This document shows, piece by piece, positions 55,750-64,000 of a stretch of 64,000 nucleotides of DNA. Source of the stretch: Setomelanomma holmii (taxonomy: Eukaryota; Ascomycota; Dothideomycetes; Pleosporales; Phaeosphaeriaceae); contig ML978295.1 of NCBI GenBank assembly GCA_010015745.1, positions 1-64,000 of the forward strand, read 5' to 3'. Each line of letters starts with the position of its first letter. Within the stretch, counting starts at the first letter, position 1. A program made the position numbers and the translations under genes. The notes beneath the pieces were generated by a model that did no database searches, was not told where the DNA came from, and saw only the letters and a list, made by a program, of their open reading frames with translations.

Positions 55750-57170
55750 ATGCCTGCGGCGATACGAGAGTGGCCTGCGTGGCCCGAGTTCACAGCTCCT
55801 GACGCCGTGGGCGCCAAAGATCCTGACTTTCTTCCATCAAGAAGACCGTTCTTGCTGAAAATGGTGCAGATGCGCTTCGTCAAAGCTGGATCAAGGTCTG
55901 CCAAGAACTCCAGGCCGTCACCGACGAGATAGTGGAGAGACGCAACAAAATCATTCCCATTTTCGATACAGCTCAGATCCTCGCAGAAGGCTTCAGTGAC
56001 GCTCAGCAAGTAAAAATCAAGCGCGTCGGATCCTTTATTTGCAGAGCCACAATTTCAGAAAGCGAGACGAATATCCTTTACGAAGACATGTCGAGGTATG
56101 TAGCCGACAACAAACAGTCTATCCAAGCTTGGCCGAAGGACAGCCCAAGTATGTTGATATTTGTCAGCATCTACGCCTACTTAGGAGTTGCGCGTTTCAT
56201 TACTGATTATGTAATAGGAGGATATATATTCGCTCTCTTCGATATACTTATCAATCAACCAACTTCTTCCTCAATCCTCCTCTCTCACATGTTAACAATA
56301 TTGCACAACTCTCCAACCCAAAATACGATCCGATCGCATCCGAGCCAGCCTTTCCTTGGCCTGGGGCCGCATATCGATGCTGGCAGCATTTGTCGCTGGG
56401 CCGACGCTGCATATCGTAAGGTCTACGAGGATGTCTTCCAAGGTAGGCTAGACACCCGCGACTCATTCGATATCGGTGTTCGTAAGAACGCAGACCCCGC
56501 GCTGTACCAGGCGATGGCACAATGGTCCGTTCTGCGGATATTCCAAGGTTGGACGGCACTAACGCCGACCGCTCCGCGTGAGGGTACTATCATGGTATCC
56601 CCAACTTGAAGAGTGTCATCGCATATGTGCTACTGCGCCCGCTCTTCCAGCCACCAAAAAACAAAGACGTGGACGTAATGGATCCACATACTTGGACACT
56701 GGACGATAAGACAGGTTGGTTTCCCGGAACGTTCAAGACACAAAGTCAGCGCTTGAGTCGAGCGTCACATCCGCATTTGAGGCTGGAAGAGTGTTTGGTG
56801 CCCGTGCCCAAAGTAAATGCTGGAGACACGGTGTGGTGGCACTGCGATGTAAGTCCGAGCTCCTCGCTCCGCGACCTTGCTACTTGATGCTTCAGACTAA
56901 CTGACTATGGTCAAGGTGTGCCACGCTGTTGATACCGAACACTTGGGCAAGGTCAATGCGGCAGTTGCATTTATCGGATCGTGTCCGACGACGCCAGTGA
57001 ATACAGACTACGTCAAGAGGCAATTAGCCGCCACTCTTGAGGGTCGTAGCCCCCCTGACTATGCCTTGGGTGGAGAGGCTGACCTGGATGAGAGGAAGCT
57101 GAAGGGCTATGCCGGTCTTGAGGGACTAAGCAGCGAAGCTCGAAAGGCATTTAGATTCCAGGCGTCTTAA
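55750..57170 (+). pseudogene. DUF1479 oxygenase-like gene, broken
   Basis: DUF1479 proteins are predicted non-haem iron/2-oxoglutarate oxygenases. Recognisable blocks, in order, are EWPAWPEFTAPDAVGAKDPD, then KKTVLAENGADALRQSW with VKIKRVGSFICRATISE, then HNSPTQNTIRSHP, PFLGLGPHIDAGSICRWADA (HXD metal-binding motif) and MAQWSVLRIFQGWTALTP. They continue with NLKSVIAYVLLRPLFQPP, HPHLRLEECLVPVP and GDTVWWHCDVCHAVD. Lesions are a frame change between the first two blocks (about 55840), an apparent loss of about 50 residues around 56345, an unexplained insertion before HNSPTQN, and a one-nucleotide loss at about 56599 (four C). A final intron (56851-56916) joins WWHCD to VCHAVD. The protein cannot be made as it stands. 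Confidence 0.75.
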
Positions 57171-57243
57171 AGCTGTGCGTCTTCGAGATCTACGATGCTC
57201 AATATGAGCCTCGTTCTGTAGGGTCACGTGACTAGGGTTCACC

Positions 57244-58161
57244 TTAATTAATGTTGTTCATCCTTTCCCGGAGAATAAGAGAAGCGTGTGGTGCTAGTGC
57301 GTTGCGCGACTTTACGCGATCCAGCAACTCAAGAGCAGCATCAAGGGCTTCGCGCTGATTAATGTCGTGGCTCACTCGCCATTCGCGAAGCAGCAGTATT
57401 GCAGAAGCGAAGATGTGAAAGGAGAGCGCCCATCATGAGCAGTGCTACCTGCCGAAAGTGAAGAATGAGCTTCAAGTCGGTCACATAATGGATACTCATG
57501 CACATACACTCAAGACACTGAAATAGACAGCTAGCCAGAATGGATCGGTCTGTTCAAGAGATATGCCGCTTGCAATCGAGGACATGAAGCTATCACATTC
57601 GTACCGAAACCGCGGGTACTCGAGCGCGTAGTGAACCCAGGAATTCCACTTCTCGTCGTAGTCGATAAGCTTTTCGCTACACGAGTGGCTCGGCAAGATA
57701 ACGTCGCTCCAGCTCGCCATGGCCGGGATAGCAACTGGATCATTACAAGACATACTGTCCCAGAGCTTCCTTTCAAGCCCATCTGCGTCTTCGTCAAGGC
57801 ACCTATTCCGCGGCGACCAATGCGAGCTGTGGGAAACCTTCTTGTCGTGTGTTATTGATGATGTCTGCTGCGACTGGGTGGTGCCGCGATGATGTGCTTT
57901 GATGGCTTCGACCTCGTATAGCAGGCGCTCATTGTCCCGCCTCAGCTCGTCATAGGTTGGCAACTGAGGGTTTTCTCGATAAGTCGTCACTTCACCACGG
58001 ACGATGACCATCTCGCGGATACAGACTTCGGGTCGTCCGCGGCGTATGCACGTGCCTTGCGGCACGGTTTTATCGCACCTCACCTTGCGAGACGAGCATG
58101 ACATGCAACTGCGAGGGGCGCGTTGCGTTCTCTGGATAGGAACGACATGGCTTTGCGACAT
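57244..58161 (-). pseudogene. Zn2Cys6 transcription factor, internally deleted
   Basis: From ATG 58161 the protein starts MSQSHVVPIQRTQRAPRSCM and has a C6-type cluster with CMSCSSRKVRC intact. The second half, TCIRRGRPEVC, lacks one of the two cysteines of the CX2C pair, so the zinc cluster is defective. Reading continues through the transcription-factor domain to DPFWLAVYFSVLSVCA and stops. The C-terminus of a factor of this type, FHIFASAILLLREWRVSHDI then LELLDRVKSRNALAPHASL, is found in another frame and ends at 57244. About 350 residues that normally lie between are missing. The gene is adjacent to a guanine deaminase and may once have regulated this cluster. Confidence 0.75.
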
Positions 58162-58520
58162 GATGAAAATGAGCTAATCGTCCAATAGTGGCGGCTGAAA
58201 TAACCCGAAGGCGTACGGACTCGATGCAACGACGGAGAGGGATCTATTGCTACGAGTCCTCCAATGTTGTCGGTGTAGGTGCCGATGCTACGCAGGCGCG
58301 ACGGAGCTAAGTTGTTCACCCGAACTTGCCCGAGATAAGCCTTACCGGTCACAGTCTAGCGTTTGTTAACCCCCACTGTTCAGGGCAAGAGCCAACGTGT
58401 AAACCACATCGTAACCCAAACGCTAGAATCTGGCTGAAGTCGTGACATATACTTCCAAAGATACGACTGTGCTTTGCTGCCTTGCAACTTATCAGCAGTC
58501 GTACTCTGGATCATAGGACC
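58162..58520. promoter_or_regulatory. Divergent promoter of the regulator and guanine deaminase
   Basis: A 359-bp gap between two divergent genes. No TATA box is obvious. A GTTTGTTAACC-type word lies near 58361. The layout is typical of a pathway regulator next to its target. Confidence 0.4.
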
Positions 58521-59912
58521 ATGACATCGACCGTGGTATTTCAAGGCAGTGTCATCCACTCACAAAACTCATCAACCTTGGAGATACTCGATGGAGCGAC
58601 TTTGATCGTTCAAAACGGTCTTATAACTGCATTCCACAAGACTATCGACCATCTTCCTCCCGGCACCATTCCTGACAATGCCCAGGTACACCACCTACCT
58701 GCTGGAAATTTCCTCTTCCCTGGCTTTGTCGACACTCATAATCATGCCCCTCAATGGCCGATGCGTGGCCGTGGCCAAGGTCTACACATCCTAGACTGGC
58801 TCGATCAGGTCACTTTCCCTGTTGAAGCCCGCTTCGCAGATCCTGAATACGCTAGCCGCATCTACGACAGCACCATTGATGATTTCCTCCGCCACGGCAT
58901 CACAACAGCCTCATACTACAGCTCGCGCCACGCCGAGGCCACACATATCTTGGCCGACACCTGCCACCGCAAAGGCCAGCGGGCCTTCATTGGGAAATGT
59001 AACATGGACCGCAATGCGCCCGATTACATCTGCGAAGTTGATGCTGAGACATCACTGCGTGAGACGCAAGAATGCATCGACCATATCCGTGATTTGCCAG
59101 GCCACGGTCAGGACGCTTCAACTTCACTGGTGTGGCCTGTAGTGACGCCACGGTTCGCCATTTCGTGTACGCCACAGTTGCTACAAGGTCTGGGCGATCT
59201 TGTCAAACAGGACCAGACACTGGCCGTGCAGACTCATTTCAACGAGGCTCAGCAAGAAATTGATGCTACGACCAGCTTGTTCCCGGAGTTCAATGGAAGT
59301 GAGGCCGATTTGTACGAGCACTTCGGACTATTGAACAAGCGCAGCATCCTCGCTCACTGCACCATCATGACCGATTACGAGAAAGAGAGAATACACGCGC
59401 TACAATGTGGTGTAGCGCACTGTCCAATCGCTAACATGACGGTTGGTGGCGGCTTCATGGTTGCTCCGATCCGAGACTTTCTCAGCCGCGGACTCAAAGT
59501 TGGGCTAGGGACGGACAGCGGTGGCGGATGGGCATCTCAAATGCTGGCCGTCATGCGCCAAGCTCTGATCGCGTCTAATGCGCGAGAAGTACTGTCAGCC
59601 GGCAAAGACAAAGCGCTTTCTCTTGAAGAAGTGTTCTATCTTGCGACGATGGGTGGCGCCAGGGTGCTTTGTCTTGAAGATCATGTCGGGAATTTCGATG
59701 TGGGTAAGGAATTCGATGCTGTCTGGGTCCGCACCACTTCTGGCTTGCAGTCAGCTATGACTCCGGTAGAGAAAGACGACACGCTTCGGACAATGTTCGA
59801 AAAGTTCGTACTTACCGGAGACGATAGGAACATGGCTCACGTTTTTGTACGAGGTCGAAGGGTAGCTGGAGCAGAGAAAGAAGAGGCATTCAAAGTGACT
59901 GAGCGCCACTGA
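58521..59912 (+). CDS. Guanine deaminase
   Basis: Single-exon enzyme of 463 residues that hydrolyses guanine to xanthine and ammonia. The start at 58521 (MTSTVVFQGSVIHSQ) is used rather than the in-frame 58482. The amidohydrolase motif PGFVDTHNHAPQWPMRGRG is at about residues 67-85, with metal-binding histidines 73 and 75. Further zinc and substrate residues are in VQTHFNEAQQE, SILAHCTIM, GVAHCPIANMT and the catalytic aspartate in LGTDSGGG. These blocks, with RAFIGKCNMDRNAPDY, match guanine deaminase rather than the chlorohydrolase AtzA. The final ERH is not a clear targeting signal. No lesion is seen, which is notable because its neighbours are broken. Confidence 0.93.
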   Translation: MTSTVVFQGSVIHSQNSSTLEILDGATLIVQNGLITAFHKTIDHLPPGTIPDNAQVHHLPAGNFLFPGFVDTHNHAPQWPMRGRGQGLHILDWLDQVTFPVEARFADPEYASRIYDSTIDDFLRHGITTASYYSSRHAEATHILADTCHRKGQRAFIGKCNMDRNAPDYICEVDAETSLRETQECIDHIRDLPGHGQDASTSLVWPVVTPRFAISCTPQLLQGLGDLVKQDQTLAVQTHFNEAQQEIDATTSLFPEFNGSEADLYEHFGLLNKRSILAHCTIMTDYEKERIHALQCGVAHCPIANMTVGGGFMVAPIRDFLSRGLKVGLGTDSGGGWASQMLAVMRQALIASNAREVLSAGKDKALSLEEVFYLATMGGARVLCLEDHVGNFDVGKEFDAVWVRTTSGLQSAMTPVEKDDTLRTMFEKFVLTGDDRNMAHVFVRGRRVAGAEKEEAFKVTERH

Positions 59913-60409
59913 AAGGGGCATCTTGCTTAGCCTCAGCATAATCTGACGCGCAGCAGAGCATAGCACAAAGTGCGTAGCAAGCATTCAGTCTTCTGCCATA
60001 TCGTCGAGATATGCTATTTGGTCGATTCTGCACGAGTTTTCAGAGCGGGTGCAACGCGTGACGTCAATGTCACGGGAAGTCGCTTTTGACGATAAGCTGA
60101 ATACGTATGGATGCGGAGCCCCAGCGAACGACAGTGCATCACACCGCCACGAATCCGAGACAGACGGTATGAATTGCAGCAGCAGATGACTTCGTCTGAG
60201 GTTGGCATAAATCCCGACTCAAGGACTCAGTAATCAGTCGCTGAAAACCACGCCTGCACCTTTTGGCGACGATTTGTCATTTTCATTTCAGGTTACACCT
60301 GAAAGCTGTATCCACGAATGCGCCAATACCCTGCGTACTGACCAGCACCTGCAGTGATCCTGCTCTGATCATTGCAAGACCATCTTATCGCCCACGGGCT
60401 AACTCGAAG
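59913..60409. other. Intergenic region
   Basis: About 500 bp with no supported gene. It should contain the 3' end of the deaminase transcript and the promoter of the next gene. Confidence 0.35.
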
Positions 60410-61307
60410 ATGCCGACAAGCCAACCCGCAACAACAGCTTTGCAGAAGCTCATAGCATCGTTGGGCGACCGGGCTGAGCTACTTGATCATCTGCCTTTCG
60501 AGAACGTCACGTTTCAAGCGCAGGGCGAGATCCCGCTTGCGCTGCCCAAAGCTATTCTGTTCGGCACACTGAAGCGCAAGGGCCCAATTAGTCAAACACC
60601 TCAAGTCTGGAAAGCCATCAACAGAGCGAACCCCCAGTAGGCTTTCCACTTTGCTACCGATCCTATGAGACTTCTTGTGCTGGCGACCTACTACTTCATG
60701 AAAAAGGGTGCGGAGACTGCTTACGAAATTACAATGACCTGAGTATATGAGATTGTGCTTCTCTCAATATGCGGGGATTGCCGAAGGGCCAAGAGTGAAG
60801 CACCGCCAAATGGTGAGAGCTCCATGACCGTCAAGCTCCGGATCTGCGTACCTCCGAAATACGAAGGCAATCGTGGGGATGAAGATAGAGCTACGCTGGA
60901 GATAACTTCAAGCCCCGCAGATGACAACGGTATTGGAGACATGGACAATGAAAGCAAATCCCCAATAGCTCAGGCTTCGAAAGCGGCTGTTGCAGAGCTG
61001 TTTACAGATCAGGTGCGTCTCCCTTCTGCATCCTACGTAATATTTGCTGATCTAGAAACTATGAAGAAAATCCAACAGTCGCATTCGCATTAATCGACCA
61101 CTGCTTGTCCCTTAGGCGGATGACCAAACTATATGCCAGAACCTCGAAAATTACGATCGCCGGGTCGATGCACTACGACAGCATATAAGCATACTGCAGG
61201 AGGAACTTGAAGAAGAGCAATCCAAGATGGAGGCCACTATGCAGCGACAAGCTCAAAGTGAAGCGGAGAAGAAGCGCTTATGGGATGCCATGACAAATGA
61301 CAAATGA
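60410..61307 (+). pseudogene. LP-domain family member with two in-frame stops
   Basis: From ATG 60410 the protein starts MPTSQPATTALQKLIASLGD and has ELLDHLPFENVTFQAQGE, aligning with the copies at 52143 and 63590. A TAG at 60638-60640 ends it, but the same frame goes on with FHFATDPMRLLVLATYYFMK, which carries the family's YYFxK motif. A second stop, TGA, occurs near 60739, then the frame continues to LFTDQ at about 61012. A 104-bp intron joins it to ADDQTICQNLENYDRRVD and a coiled coil EELEEEQSKMEATMQRQAQ ending at 61307. No intron I can see removes the stops. The gene is probably inactive. Confidence 0.6.
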
Positions 61308-61831
61308 AGATATCCGGCAACTGGGCAGACGAGATGTGACCAACAAACGGCAGAAACTCACATGCAGCCATGGATCAGGGCCCGCTCTAATGTAGTGAGC
61401 ACTATTCAGCTCGTATTGCTTGTGATTCGCCCTCGCCAGCGCAAGCGATGATGTGATGGAAATGCAGCCCGTCACATACACTTGCCACGTTCTCAAGACA
61501 CGAATAGGCGCTAAGGAGAACAGTCAATCATACAAATTTCGAAAATTTGAACAGATGAGATTGTATGCTCTAGCTTGACGCCTTCTTGGTGAAAAGAACC
61601 CGGCAGGCATGTGTTCGATCTACTCCGGCCGACTCCCTACGGCAAGCCTGGTAACATCGGAACAGCCTGGTCTTAGTTTTCTTTTTGGCATCGCCCGCCT
61701 TAACTTCAACGCGTCACGTAACGCGACGCGATTGTTTTATTTTGGTCTCTTCGTCCTGGTAGCAGCTTGTCAAACATTCTGTGCTTCTTCGGACACACCT
61801 ACTGCATATCTACGATACCTGACATCTCCAT
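61308..61831. other. Intergenic region
   Basis: About 520 bp without a supported gene; the frame at 61609-61869 is open but has no domain. Confidence 0.35.
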
Positions 61832-63070
61832 ATGGTAGGGGAAATGAGCAAGTGGTCCTTGGTGGTTAAGCTCAACATGTAGGTTGGCAGTACGCATGTC
61901 TGCATCATTACTGATTCTTGCAGGCCCAAGAACAAGAATCGCGCCAGCGCGGCCACAGCATCAAAAGATAATTTTAGACTGGACGCAGCAGCTTCGCCGC
62001 CGCCCAATACATCCCTCGAGGACCTTCGGCGTGTACTTGAACAAGATGCGCCTCTTCTAGACTACCTGCCGGTCGATTCAACTTATATGACGGCCGACAA
62101 TGAAGCGCTTGGTGGTCACTTACGTGACAGAATTGCGCTCGGAACCATGTCGGATGTAGATGGCAACAAGAAAAGGGTTTATGCATACAAGTCAACTGCC
62201 TATTGCACGGACTCGCTTCCTGAGGTTCATTATCTTGGCTTCTACCGAGCTGGAGTGTAGAGGTATAAGCTGGAGGATATGCTTCATTCCGCAGAACTGC
62301 GCAGCGAGTTCAAGCCGGTCAAGGACTTGGAGGCGACCAAGCTAGCCCGTTTGCTCCAGGTACGCTGTCTCTAGGAAGATCTCGATGATTCCTGGCTAAC
62401 AAGTACCAGTGCTTCTTCGTCATCAAGAACGCCGCTATCCCACCTGGCAGTATCTTGTCTTCGAGATTTGTCAACTCCGTACGCGCTGTTTGTCAGAGTT
62501 TCAAAAGAACCGCCGATGGTGAAGCAGCCCAGAAGGGCGCCAGAGATATGAGAAGCGATCACTCTGCCATTTCGAAGGACCGGGGAATGCTAGCGCAACC
62601 TTCCCGGCTCTGGCCGATTCACGCAAAAAGTACCAAAGAAGAAGAAACTTCATCGAAATTCAAGGTACTCATTGTGACTGCTTGCCATGGGGTTCAATTG
62701 ACGTGACGAAGAAGAATCTTCAGCGCAAAGAATCGACCTCACGGGCTTCAAGTCTGCCAACGTTCCCAGTCGACAAGATTTTGAGCTTAGAAATTTGGCG
62801 GAACAGAAAAAGACTGAAGCGGATACGGCTAAGAAGGAGGTCGTTGATCAGAGAACCAAGTACGCTCAAGCGTTGCGAGAGCTAGAGCACGACCGCATCG
62901 CCAAGCGACAGGTACAGGACAACCTTCAGAACAAACTCAAGAATGAGCAGGCCAGGGTTCCCCATGATCAGCTTCTCCATGCGGCCAAAGCGATTGTCAA
63001 CCTTCATCTTCAGAACAAGAGACGGAAGATGGCTGGAGATGAGGACAGTGGAGGACAAGTTGGCAACTAA
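61832..63070 (+). pseudogene. LP-domain family member with one in-frame stop
   Basis: A first exon from ATG 61832 (MVGEMSKWSLVVKLN) splices across 61879-61923 into MPKNKNRASAATASKDNF; the junction itself makes an ATG. The domain follows as SLEDLRRVLEQDAPLLDYLP, then LGGHLRDRIALGTMSD. A TAG at about 62258-62260 interrupts it before KLEDMLHSAELRSEFKPVKD, which aligns with the copy at 63590. An intron at 62362-62409 leads to CFFVIKNAAIPPGSILSSRF, the family's second motif. An intron of about 88 bp after SSKFK (62662) then joins to SANVPSRQDFELRNLAEQKK and a coiled coil to 63070. Apart from the TAG the model closes. Confidence 0.6.
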
Positions 63071-63589
63071 GGCCTTCAGTATTCGGAATTCTGGAGACTT
63101 GTTCGAAACTCGGTTGGCATAACATCTGGAAGGTTTCACTGGGCATAAAAAGACATTCTCGAATGATAGATACTATGCGTTGAGAAGCTTGGATTCATGG
63201 ACATTAGCTACTATTGACCTTGCAGATCTCGCCGTTACCAGGAAAATGTAAAGGTAACTTCAATTGGCACTCGCACTGCGGATAAGTACCTTTATCGATG
63301 AACATTTCCTTCACACAGATGCGGGTCGCGATGCAACGCATCCGTGTTGTTTTGATTGTTCGTTTGTCAAAACAGACTTGTCACCAGCGCGTACCAAAGT
63401 CGTCATAACCTTTCACGATGGCCGACAGCCGCGTCTTGCCCATGTCCACGCAAGCATTCAAGCGATCGCTTGTGATGCGACTCAGGGTCCAGTAGGTCTT
63501 TCACTCGTCACGCCATTGTAAGTTGTCCATCTGATCCTAACCGCAGACCGTCCAAGGAGCGGTATCTCAGCGCAACAGCAACCGCGAAC
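63071..63589. other. Intergenic region
   Basis: About 520 bp, no supported gene; the frame at 63264-63521 has no domain. Confidence 0.35.
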
Positions 63590-63988
63590 ATGAACTTGGA
63601 CTCAACACCAGCGAAGCTTGGCGCCCCATCGACGTCTCTCGAGAATCTCGATACGCTCCTCGGTGCCGAAACGTATCTCCTGCAATACCTGCCAGTAAAT
63701 TCGACCTATGAGACAGTTTATGGGAAAGAAATCGTGAGCGGTCATCTGGGTCATCGCATCGCGCTGGGAATGCTACTATCCGCATCCAAGGTCCAGATCC
63801 CCATCTACGCGTACCTGTCGAGCACGTTTAATCAGCATCACCTCCCCAAGATACACTGCTATGGGCGCAACATGCTCGGTCTCATGACACATGTCTCATT
63901 CGTTACGGCCGTTCTGGACGGCGACTTGCGTGATGAGTTCAAGCCAGTCAAAGAATTTGGAGTAGCTGCGATGGAAAGCCTTCTCCAG
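63590..63988 (+). CDS. LP-domain family member, intact first exon, cut by window end
   Basis: From ATG 63590 the protein starts MNLDSTPAKLGAPSTSLENL and runs 133 codons to a GTAAGT donor at 63989. The domain reads LLQYLPVNSTYETVYGKE, HLGHRIALGMLLSASKVQI, then GDLRDEFKPVKEFGVAAMES. The intron begins right after SLLQ, as in the copy at 61832 (after ARLLQ) and, in the copy at 52143, after GFHIL. A conserved phase-0 intron supports common descent. The rest lies outside the window. This is the only copy without a visible lesion in the part shown. No known domain is recognised. Confidence 0.7.
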
Positions 63989-64000
63989 GTAAGTTCCCCT

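Noticed and set aside
58482..58520. Thirteen extra residues at the start of guanine deaminase
   Set aside because: In-frame ATG at 58482 exists, but MTSTVVFQGSVI at 58521 matches the beginning of the amidohydrolase fold better.
1..64000. CRISPR arrays, rRNA, tRNA genes
   Set aside because: No spaced direct repeats, rRNA segments or cloverleaf-type sequences were recognised while reading; a tRNA scan was not possible and would be the decisive test.

Overview
This is a filamentous ascomycete genome window, most likely from a Dothideomycete. Genes carry several short GT-AG introns, mostly 42-105 bp, often with a CTAAC/CTGAC branch site. The gene content is fungal: ERMES subunit Mmm1, Zn2Cys6 regulators, a HET-domain protein, a cyanovirin-N-homology protein and a GH15 glucoamylase with a starch-binding domain. 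Species cannot be fixed from sequence alone. I re-assembled gene models by hand; an exon set is treated as solid when all phases close.

From about 1.7 to 36 kb the window is a dense block of intact genes: copper amine oxidase (1762-3938), Vps45-type SM protein (4755-6692), Zn2Cys6 regulator (7276-9847), NmrA-like protein (10404-11502), BAR-domain protein (11873-13351, minus), WHIM/DDT-type chromatin protein (15690-18083), Mmm1 (18509-20084, minus), short-chain dehydrogenase (20820-22003), Rei1/ZNF622-type ribosome biogenesis factor (22357-23462), NAD-dependent epimerase-like protein (24100-25223), two uncharacterised genes, Ypp1 (28239-32045, minus) and Rix1 (32335-34755) head to head, and an orphan (35093-36112). 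A sparse stretch lies at 13.4-15.7 kb, and an exact 82-bp tandem duplication at 28049-28212.

From about 36 kb to the end the character changes. Intact genes are a glucoamylase (40212-42025), a HET-domain gene (44228-45454), guanine deaminase (58521-59912) and a 2EXR/F-box-like paralogue (38378-39343). Between them lie many decayed or doubtful genes with in-frame stops, frameshifts or internal deletions. A sugar-transporter gene, a DUF1479 oxygenase-like gene and a Zn2Cys6 regulator are all broken, and they sit next to the intact guanine deaminase. This looks like an accessory catabolic cluster in decay.

Two observations stand out. First, two near-identical 128-bp elements with 39-bp perfect terminal inverted repeats (43124-43251 and 52440-52567) look like a hAT-type MITE. 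Each lies inside a different gene, in the same orientation relative to the gene, and supplies the same new C-terminus and stop codon. Second, 52-64 kb carries four members of an unrecognised gene family (52143, 60410, 61832, 63590). Members share an N-terminal leucine/LP-rich domain; the three that can be read further also share a short aromatic/lysine motif and a predicted coiled-coil tail. Three of the four have lesions. Several indels lie in short G or C runs, so assembly error has to be excluded.
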